Shown here one piece after another: positions 8,998 to 16,171 of a DNA stretch of 64,000 nt (position 1 is the stretch's first letter; each line of letters opens with the position of its first letter). Below the pieces are notes generated by a model. That model was not told the DNA's origin and searched no databases. It worked only from the letters and a program-made list of their open reading frames with translations. The DNA lies in assembly GCA_964017195.1 (NCBI GenBank), contig OZ024898.1, positions 4,229,482 through 4,293,481 of the forward strand. The letters run 5' to 3'. The stretch is from Siderastrea radians. Lineage: Eukaryota; Cnidaria; Anthozoa; Scleractinia; Rhizangiidae. The position numbers and the translations under genes are program-made.

Positions 8998-10800
8998 ATG
9001 TACCTCTTAAACGAGGAATCTGATGACACCAGAAAAACAATATGTGATAAACTATTTAACACTTTCAAAACTCATGACTTCAAATGGACAAACCAAAGCT
9101 ATACAAGTATCTCAACAAGCTTGTTCAAGCAGTTAAACGGATATATTCCCGAATCATCATATAATGTCAACACACGGCAAATGTTGGACGAATACTATCC
9201 GAAGGCGTTGCAATGGTGCACAACAGACGATATACCAGAAGACGTTATTAGTATTGATATAGCTAAATGCTATCCTAGTATCTTATTAAACAATATACAT
9301 GAAATCCCAATTTACAACATTCATGACGTTGTTGAGCCTTTTAACCATAAAAGCGATCTAAAATTGTGTGGAGAATTCTACATAGATGAAACGGTACTAG
9401 AGAATTATAGTAATCCCATTAAAATTGAAGCCGGTTTTTACAGCTCTAATCTTGTATCATACCTTGTTAATACATTACATATGCCTCTGGGTCAGATTAA
9501 ATATAAAATTGTTACTAAAAAAGCACTGAAACCAGAAACATTTAGCGAGTTCTTCAAATATATATTTGATACCCTCCCAGAAGGTGAGGCAAAGAAAATA
9601 GCAAATAGCTTCATTGGAGATCTCGGCCGAAAATACAATAAAACAAATCCTGGATTTACTTGCACAGAATATGAAACAGCGATGGCATGTTGGACTAGTG
9701 CGATGGCTGAAGGCAAAAATGTCACAATAGATTACCACGATGGTATTTACCTTATACGAGAGCAAAAAGTAAATCGTATATTTTCAGACCATACAAGTAT
9801 TAACCGATTCGTTATATCCGAGGCGATATTAAAATGTTTGCAACTAATAGAAGTATGTCACGGCAATGATAGCGTTCTATGTGGGTATAATACAGATGGA
9901 ATATACATAACCAACCCAAAAAAGTTGTTTAAAAATAAAAGAGATGTCAAATTTAGTACTAAAAAGATAGGTAAGGCGTATGTTACAGACAGTAAACTAG
10001 TGTATTTTGAAAAACATTACAGGGAAAACATTAATATATCAGACTACAAGATTGAAACTGGTAAAGGATGTATATACAATGGACAGGCAGGGAGTGGTAA
10101 AACGACTAAACTTTGTAGTATGGTACAAGAAACAGATAAGCCATTAGTTTTATCATTTACTAATAAGGCTGTCGAGAATGTCAAGGAAAGATTAATTCAA
10201 ACAGGATATGAAAAGGAAGTAGCAAACAAAATATGTCACACATTCGACTCATACTTTTGTGAATGGAGCGATGGGAATTATCACAGCCTTAATAGAAAAA
10301 CGATATTCATTGAAGAATTTTCTATGGTACCTAACAAGTGGATGACTAAAATATATAATGAATATATTAAATACAATAACACCGTATACATGTTTGGTGA
10401 TCCCAACCAATGTGAGCCTGTAGAAGGGGGAAGTCAAATACATTATAACTATCTGGAGTCAAAAACGATCAGTGAAATGTGTCCACGGATTGAAACTCTT
10501 CAATATATCGAAAAGTCTTGTAGGTACGACAAGCAAACTCATGAGATGTTAAAAACATTCTTAAAACATGGTAAAATATCGACATATTTCCAACCGATTG
10601 ATCAGAAACTTTATAAAAATATATGTTACCTGAACTCGACAAGAATAAGGGTCAATACACAATGTTGCGACCAATTCACAAAGGATAAAAGGTATGAAAC
10701 GGTAGAGTTCAAATATGATAATAAAAAAGAAACTTATAAAGTATGCCAAAACATGCCAGTACTGGCAACAACAAATATAAAGGACAAATGTATTTTGTAA
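8998..10800 (+). pseudogene. Family B DNA polymerase + SF1 helicase (middle part, cut by Ngaro)
   Basis: 600 codons, of which the last three plus stop belong to the inserted Ngaro repeat; genuine coding ends at 10788. Polymerase motifs: A, SIDIAKCYPSILLNN (~residue 83); B-like, FIGDLGRKYNKTNPGF (~205); C-like, GYNTDGIYITN (~300), where TDG replaces the usual DTD. A superfamily 1 helicase follows: Walker A GQAGSGKTTK (~362), TNKAVENVKERL, Walker B IFIEEFSMVP (~437) and motif III FGDPNQCEPV (~466). Motifs V and VI lie beyond the insertion at 15061. The reading frame is also open upstream of 8998 to about 8917. The reaction would be DNA synthesis coupled to unwinding. The gene cannot make its full protein because of a frameshift, the insertion and a later nonsense codon. 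Confidence 0.8.
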
Positions 10801-10954
10801 TGTTTTGGTATGTAACTGAAGTATGTAGGAATGTATTCATAAGATTGTGTTAATGATTTAGTTGTTTATTAATCCTGTGGGATTCGTTTGGTTATTTAAG
10901 AGATTGTAAGTTATGCAGAAACCATTCGAAGGCATCTCTTTATACTTACTTTTA
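10789..10954 (+). repeat. Ngaro left split repeat A1
   Basis: About 166 bp, starting tgtattttgtaatg, matching A2 at 14706-14871 with one visible difference near the end. It supplies the 5' end and probably the promoter region of gag. Confidence 0.88.
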
Positions 10955-10957
10955 GTG

Positions 10958-11746
10958 ATGTCCGTTTCCGAACAGCACGATATTCCTCGTGATTCCCAAA
11001 GTACTACGCCTCCTGAACATGAGGATTCCTTGTCTAATGCCGAAACCCTTCGGTTATTTTCACAACTGTTAGACTCTAAGCTTGATCAGAAGTTCACTTC
11101 TTTCAAGCGCGAACTTGAAGAGAAAGACAACCTTACACAGAGCCAGCTAAAGAAGCTGAAAACTGAGACGAAAGCTTCGAATACCTTTAATTATAAAGGT
11201 AACAGAGTACAGTTCGAGTTTAATCTCAACCTCCTCGACCAAATCGAGACGGCCTCTAAGAACCTTCGCGCAGGGAAAGTCTCTTCTGCAACTTCCGATC
11301 TCGAAGAAGCAAAGAAGCTCATCGATAAGCGCAACAAACTTGTGCGTTTCGCCGACAAGAGCCCCGCAGGTTGGACTGCTGTTGAAGAGTATGAGTCCGA
11401 CGAACTCGCCGACGATTCAGAAGACGAGAAAAAGCTCCGTTCAGCCGAGAAGAGGGCGCTGTCGAAGATTCGTGAAAAGAAAAGAAAATTTCAACCTGCC
11501 CGTCCCAGAGCTCTGCAGCGTGAGTCAGCAACGGAAACCCAAACTTCTTTCTCGGCTGCTCCTGCTCAGCATTCTTTCAATCTTCAACAGCCCTTTCGCC
11601 ATCAGTCCTTTCGTGCAAGACAACCAGTTCCCGCTGACAAATGTTTCAGCTGCGGCCAACGCGGACATTGGGCAAATTCCTCAGTTTGTCCCAGTCGCAA
11701 CAACCTCACTCGAAACCCACCGAGCACCAAACCAACAAACGGATGA
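10958..11746 (+). CDS. Ngaro Gag-like protein
   Basis: The frame is open from an ATG at 10913 inside repeat A1, but the ATG at 10958, beginning MSVSEQHDIPRDSQ just after the repeat, is the likelier start (262 residues). It has a coiled-coil-prone region (LDSKLDQKFTSFKRELEEK), a basic and acidic middle with ELADDSEDEKKL, and a CCHC zinc knuckle near the C-terminus (CFSCGQRGHWANSSVC). It would package element RNA. The RT ORF overlaps its last ~400 bp in another frame, so RT expression needs a frameshift or reinitiation. Confidence 0.85.
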   Translation: MSVSEQHDIPRDSQSTTPPEHEDSLSNAETLRLFSQLLDSKLDQKFTSFKRELEEKDNLTQSQLKKLKTETKASNTFNYKGNRVQFEFNLNLLDQIETASKNLRAGKVSSATSDLEEAKKLIDKRNKLVRFADKSPAGWTAVEEYESDELADDSEDEKKLRSAEKRALSKIREKKRKFQPARPRALQRESATETQTSFSAAPAQHSFNLQQPFRHQSFRARQPVPADKCFSCGQRGHWANSSVCPSRNNLTRNPPSTKPTNG

Positions 11747-13844
11747 TGGGTCCAGGGACAAATACGATGCTGCCTTAAAACGATTGGGACAAGATGAGTA
11801 TCCTTTACCTGTATCTCCAGTGAATTCTCTGGGCGATTGTGACCCAGTTGACTTTTTCTACCAATCGACTAGCGATCCTAATTTTCATGATTCTCCGGAA
11901 ATTTGTCCGGATTATCAAGAGGACGTGCAGAACATTGCCGTTAAAGGTAGATTAAGGCGTAATATTAGTTTCTGGGAGTATATAGGCGCTTCTTGGTTTA
12001 TTCGCCAAACCATTTTGGAAGGCTACAAAATTCCTTTTTATTTTACACCTGCTCCTGCCACCTTCGGTAATAATAAGTCTTCCTTGCAGCATGCGGATTT
12101 TGTTCACAAAGCAATATCTGATCTTTTAGCTGTTGGTTCTGTTGTGGAATGCTCGTCTCCACCTTCAGTAATTAACCCTTTGTCTGTTTCCATTCAGTCT
12201 AACGGCAAGAAGAGGCTAATATTAGACCTCAGGTGTCCTAATTCTTTTGTTAAAAAATTCACAATTAAGTTTGAAGACGCTAAAACCATGCTCAATTCAT
12301 TTATTGACCACTCCCAAAATTGGTTCTATTCATTTGACATTAAATCGGGATATCACCATATTGATATCTTTCCTCCCGACCAAGACTTTTTGGGGTTTTC
12401 TTGGTCATTCAGTGGGGTAACCAGATATTTTAAGTTCACTGTTTTGCCATTTGGATTATCTACTGGACCTTATATCTTTACTAAAGTTATGAGGCCTCTA
12501 GTTAAATATTGGCGCAGCCAGGCGTACAGGATAGTCGTTTACTTAGATGATGGCTTGGGGGTATGCCCAACATTCGCGTGTTCTCGTTTGGAGGCCTTAG
12601 CCGTTAAGTCAGATTTGTCTCGTGCCGGGTTTGTTCCCAATATGCTTAAGAGTGTTTGGTCCCCGGTGCAGTGCCTTAGATGGTTGGGTTATTTTTGGGA
12701 TCTTAAGAAGAAATCGCTCTCGATCCCCAGTGACAAAATTGACAGGCTCTTTACATCAATAGATGACGCACTTTCCCACACCACTATGCCCGCTAGGCAA
12801 TTAGCTTCTGTCACAGGCAGTATTATTTCTAATATGCTTGTTATTGGTAATCTTTGTAAGCTTATGACCAAAAACTTGCACAGGGCCTTGGATTGCAGAG
12901 CAGGGTGGGAGTCGTCTGTTATTTTGGATTTGCCATCTCGCAAGGAATTAATTTTCTGGCGGGAAAATTTACTTCGTCTTAATTCTAGGCCCCTTTCAGA
13001 GGATGTTCGCCCAGTTACTCGGATTGCGTATTCAGACGCTAGCTCTCTGGGCTGTGCCGCCTATTTATCTATGGATGATTTTCCAGTTGCACACAAGAAC
13101 TGGGACCCACTGGAAATGAGTCAAAGCTCCACTTGGAGGGAACTTCATTGTGTTTATTTTGCCCTCCAAAGTTTCGCACTACGTTTGTCTAATAGTTCTG
13201 TTAAATGGTTCACTGATAATCAAGCAGTCCCTATTATTGTTGATTCGGGCAGCATGAAAGAAGAATTGCATAAATTATCTGTGGATATTTTCTATGTCAC
13301 CAGGGATTATAATATCGACTTAGACGTCGAATGGATTCCTCGTTCCCTCAACGATAAAGCGGATTATCTTAGCAAAATCGTTGATTGCGACGACTGGAAA
13401 GTTAAGGATTGCTATTTTTACGCACTTACGTCCTACTGGGGACAGTGCTCAGTTGATTGTTTCGCTAGTTCCAAAAATTGCAAAGTTCCTAGGTTCTATT
13501 CTCGATTTTACAATCCGTATTGCCTAGGCGTGGATTCATTTGCTTTCAGCTGGGCTGGCGAGTTTTGCTGGTTAGTCCCTCCTGTCACACTGGTGACCAG
13601 AGTCATTCGCCATGTTTGCCTTTGCAAATGCAAAGGTAGATTAGTCATTCCTTATTGGCCATCCGCACCTTTTTGGCCTCTTCTGGTAGATTCTCAAGGG
13701 TCCTTTAATTTATTTGTTATCGATTACCTCTTCGTTGAGAACGGCAAAGATGTGTTCTTACATGGGTCCAATAAGAATGCTATTTTTGGATCGGAGAATT
13801 TTAGCACACCGGTGCTTTTTCTTTTGCTCGATGGAGCTCTGTGA
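11340..13844 (+). CDS. Ngaro reverse transcriptase-RNase H
   Basis: The frame opens around 11340 (a TTG, not a convincing start) and overlaps gag to 11746, so real coding sequence probably begins around or after 11600. The RT has ILDLRCPNSFVKKF, SFDIKSGYHHIDIFP (catalytic Asp), FTVLPFGLSTGPYIF and YLDDGLGV (catalytic Asp pair, ~12540). The RNase H has IAYSDASSLGC, WRELHCVYFAL, WFTDNQAVPII and EWIPRSLNDKADYLSK. The C-terminal 150 residues (SVDCFASSKN, FYSRFYNPYCLGVDSFAF) are of the type seen in tyrosine-recombinase elements. It copies RNA to DNA for recombinase-mediated integration. No internal stop is present, so this part appears intact. Confidence 0.92.
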   Translation: MCVSPTRAPQVGLLLKSMSPTNSPTIQKTRKSSVQPRRGRCRRFVKRKENFNLPVPELCSVSQQRKPKLLSRLLLLSILSIFNSPFAISPFVQDNQFPLTNVSAAANADIGQIPQFVPVATTSLETHRAPNQQTDDGSRDKYDAALKRLGQDEYPLPVSPVNSLGDCDPVDFFYQSTSDPNFHDSPEICPDYQEDVQNIAVKGRLRRNISFWEYIGASWFIRQTILEGYKIPFYFTPAPATFGNNKSSLQHADFVHKAISDLLAVGSVVECSSPPSVINPLSVSIQSNGKKRLILDLRCPNSFVKKFTIKFEDAKTMLNSFIDHSQNWFYSFDIKSGYHHIDIFPPDQDFLGFSWSFSGVTRYFKFTVLPFGLSTGPYIFTKVMRPLVKYWRSQAYRIVVYLDDGLGVCPTFACSRLEALAVKSDLSRAGFVPNMLKSVWSPVQCLRWLGYFWDLKKKSLSIPSDKIDRLFTSIDDALSHTTMPARQLASVTGSIISNMLVIGNLCKLMTKNLHRALDCRAGWESSVILDLPSRKELIFWRENLLRLNSRPLSEDVRPVTRIAYSDASSLGCAAYLSMDDFPVAHKNWDPLEMSQSSTWRELHCVYFALQSFALRLSNSSVKWFTDNQAVPIIVDSGSMKEELHKLSVDIFYVTRDYNIDLDVEWIPRSLNDKADYLSKIVDCDDWKVKDCYFYALTSYWGQCSVDCFASSKNCKVPRFYSRFYNPYCLGVDSFAFSWAGEFCWLVPPVTLVTRVIRHVCLCKCKGRLVIPYWPSAPFWPLLVDSQGSFNLFVIDYLFVENGKDVFLHGSNKNAIFGSENFSTPVLFLLLDGAL

Positions 13845-13962
13845 TCGGTTTGGCTAGAAGGCACTGGCCTTCTATGATGCTATATAGGCACTGGCCTTTT
13901 GTTGGTGTGCAGCTATTCACACCGCCGTTTCACACGGCCATTTCACACATTTTGGAGTATTT

Positions 13963-14559
13963 ATGTGTATCAAATTTGCAGGCCCTTCCGCCAGCCTTTC
14001 AGATTTGCGTTTAGCTGCTATTTGTGTTACCGTTTATGCTGCATTTCTCCGCTTTAATGAATTAGCTGCTTTGCGTTGCTGTGATGTTAAATTTTGCGAT
14101 AACACCTTTGTCGAGATTACTATAGTCAAGAGTAAGACAGATCAGTACAGGGATGGTTCCAGAGTCTTATTAGCCAAGACGGGTTCTATATCCTGTCCTT
14201 TTGATTTGCTGGAAAGATATGTTTGCTCCGCTGGTCTGCAACTGTCTTCTACGTTACCCTTTTTCCGTGCCCTGTATTATCAAAAATCCAATTGTTCTTA
14301 TAAGTTACGTTCTGAGGGTATGAGCTACACTAGGACTAGAGAGATTGTTTTGCATGCTTTTGCTGAGTTAGGTTATCCTAAGAGTATGTTTGGCTTGCAT
14401 AGTCTTAGGGTTGGAGGTGCATCTGCTGCTGCTAATGCCGGTATCAGCGATCGCTTATTTAAGCGTCACGGCAGATGGAAATCTGACAGCGCTAAGGACG
14501 GCTATGTCAAAGACAAACTTGATTCTCTGTTATCCGTTTCTCGTAGTTTAGGTTGTTAA
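13963..14559 (+). CDS. Ngaro tyrosine recombinase (catalytic half)
   Basis: 198 residues with the tyrosine recombinase signature: Arg in AAFLRFNELAALR, HSLRVGGAS, RHGRW and Tyr in DGYVKD. It joins the element circle to target DNA by strand exchange. The N-terminal core-binding domain is absent. The 118 bp between the RT stop and this ATG contains two copies of ggcactggcctt, which hints at an internal deletion or rearrangement that removed it. The protein may be unable to bind DNA alone. Confidence 0.85.
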   Translation: MCIKFAGPSASLSDLRLAAICVTVYAAFLRFNELAALRCCDVKFCDNTFVEITIVKSKTDQYRDGSRVLLAKTGSISCPFDLLERYVCSAGLQLSSTLPFFRALYYQKSNCSYKLRSEGMSYTRTREIVLHAFAELGYPKSMFGLHSLRVGGASAAANAGISDRLFKRHGRWKSDSAKDGYVKDKLDSLLSVSRSLGC

Positions 14560-14599
14560 GCATTAATTATTAGCTTTTCTCTTTCTTTATTTTTCGAAC

Positions 14600-15060
14600 G
14601 CGAGCATCAATAAACGAGATGCTCGCCCCTAGAACTGTGTGGTGTGTTTATTGAAGATTAATTACAAAATGTTTTATACTCGTTTCACAGTGATTAGAGT
14701 ATAAATGTATTTTGTAATGTTTTGGTATGTAACTGAAGTATGTAGGAATGTATTCATAAGATTGTGTTAATGATTTAGTTGTTTATTAATCCTGTGGGAT
14801 TCGTTTGGTTATTTAAGAGATTGTAAGTTATGCAGAAACCATTCGAAGGCATCTCTTTATACTTGCTTTTAATTTGTGTAACCTACTGTACTGTTTTCTG
14901 TATATTTGTATACTTGTTAGCGTTCCGATTTGCAATTGTAACCTGTGTGTGCTCACGGACATCAATAAACGAGATGCTCGCCCCTAGAACTGTGTGGTGT
15001 GTTTATTGAAGATTAATTACAAAATGTTTTATACTCGTTTCACAGTGATTAGAGTATAAA
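14600..15060 (+). repeat. Ngaro right-hand repeats B1-A2-B2 with hairpin
   Basis: B1 14605-14705, A2 14706-14871 and B2 14960-15060. B1 starts with a hairpin: gcgagcatc (14600-14608) pairs with gatgctcgc (14618-14626) around a 9-nt loop. The sequence ends gagtataaa at 15060 against the interrupted helicase frame. Confidence 0.88.
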
Positions 15061-15918
15061 AAAATATTTAATACTATGGAATTCGTTATTGAGAAAATAA
15101 AAGAGAATAAATTCAAGGTTAACAACGAATGGTACGACATAAAAGAGTTTTCAGAATCCTTCATTCCTTCATTTTGCGTGACAGTATACAAATACCAAGG
15201 AGCAGATATCAATGAACCTTATAATATTCATGACGTCAACAGAATGGACAAAAAACAACTGTACACAGCATTAAGCAGAACGACCAAGATGGAATACATA
15301 CATATAAATAACAAAGAGATAAACAATAAATATTTCAACAAAAGGCAACCAATATTAGAATTAGTCAACAGTAAATTCAACAGCTTGTACAAGAATGGAA
15401 AGATATACAAAGTAACATTTGATAACGGAATGGTCTATGTGGGATCAACATGCGAAGAACTAAAGACACGCCTAAAATGGCATCTATCAAACAAGAAGAG
15501 CCAAGTATTCAAACACAAAGACAAGAAACCAAAGATAGAATTGATTATTAATGCACCAAGTAACGACAAAAAGAGTTTAGAAAAAGTTGAAAACGGATAT
15601 ATTCACGAATATGCAGAAAAATATGGTAAACATTTAATAAACATAAAATCAAATCCAAATATTAAATCCAAAAAGATAGAATAGAAAGTAAACATCGAAA
15701 ATAAAAACCAACTTGAAGAGAGAATAGTCAAACTAGAAAACAAATTAACCATCAAAGACGACACGAAAAATAAACAATTCTACTTCGACGCATTTATCGA
15801 TGGAAAGAGATATAAGACGATGGCTAGATATGGTAAAAAACCAAAATATGAAGCACTAGAGCAGATAAATGATAAAAAACAAGAAATAATAAAAAAATTA
15901 ACCATTTACTTCGAGTAA
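15061..15918 (+). pseudogene. SF1 helicase C-terminus + GIY-YIG nuclease (copy 2)
   Basis: Continues the gene cut at 10788, in the same frame once the Ngaro is disregarded. Helicase motifs V (CVTVYKYQGAD) and VI (LYTALSRTTK) are followed by GIY-YIG: KIYKVTFDNGMVYVGST, KTRLKWHLSNKK and a later Glu in YIHEYAEKYG. A TAG at 15682-15684 interrupts the frame, which then stays open for 77 codons to 15918; that tail (QFYFDAFIDGKRYKTMARYG) looks like real protein. The ATG at 15076 is internal, not a start. GIY-YIG fused to a polymerase-helicase suggests a DNA-nicking step in the element's own mobility or replication (inference). Confidence 0.75.
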
Positions 15919-16076
15919 ATATCTATCATTAAATAATATAATCTTTATTAAACTCATCATTCTTTCATTAAATATATCATTCTTTACTTTCTATTATATC
16001 GGTATTCATTAATTTGAAGAAGATATTTTTTTCTTTTAAGGATCCTTTATAATGACTATCATTATAAACAATCCGA

Positions 16077-16100
16077 TGACGTCACGCCACAGCTGTGGCG
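16077..16100. repeat. Adjacent palindromes near the unit's right end (copy 2)
   Basis: Same TGACGTCA plus CGCCACAGCTGTGGCG as at 4568-4591, about 71 bp inside the right boundary. Confidence 0.6.
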
Positions 16101-16171
16101 TTTTGTGGTTTAAATAATAGACTGTCTGCTTTTCCGAGAATTTTAAGACTTCCTGTTTTCCGATGAAGTCA

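Larger units (their letters stand above)
10789..15060 (+). mobile_element. Ngaro-type YR retrotransposon, complete copy 2
   Basis: Gag, RT-RNase H and tyrosine recombinase are flanked by split direct repeats: A1 10789-10954 on the left, and B1 14605-14705, A2 14706-14871, B2 14960-15060 on the right. This arrangement defines Ngaro-type elements and differs from LTRs and from inverted-repeat DIRS1 elements. There is no obvious target duplication, as expected for recombinase-mediated insertion. It lies inside the helicase coding sequence. Its length, 4272 bp, is a multiple of three, and the frames on both sides agree. It is richer in GC than the host element. Confidence 0.92.
4663..16171 (+). 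mobile_element. AT-rich element coding PolB-SF1 helicase-GIY-YIG protein (one full repeat unit)
   Basis: This 11509-bp unit is bounded on the left by the junction with the preceding copy (4662/4663) and on the right by the change to unrelated sequence after 16171. Without the 4272-bp Ngaro insertion it would be about 7.2 kb. All its genes are on the plus strand, closely spaced and AT-rich: three or four small proteins, then one long replication gene. No terminal inverted repeats, capsid, packaging ATPase, integrase or transposase were found in it. Family B polymerase and SF1 helicase together suggest self-encoded DNA replication; GIY-YIG nucleases cut DNA. The unit could be a DNA transposon, an integrated plasmid or virus remnant, and its true ends may be a circular permutation of those given. 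I do not recognise it as a named class. Confidence 0.6.
11510..16171. repeat. Second copy of the large direct repeat
   Basis: This is the partner of bases 1-4662. Its right edge at 16171 is also the right edge of the AT-rich element, and sequence of different character follows. Both copies carry the Ngaro insertion at the same base, so the duplication is younger than the insertion. Confidence 0.95.

Noticed and set aside
10789..15060. LTR retrotransposon or DIRS1-type element
   Set aside because: There is a tyrosine recombinase instead of a DDE integrase, and split direct repeats rather than LTRs or inverted repeats.
4663..16171. AT-rich element as a second Polinton
   Set aside because: It has PolB but no integrase, protease, packaging ATPase, capsid or long inverted repeats, and its polymerase is fused to a helicase and nuclease.
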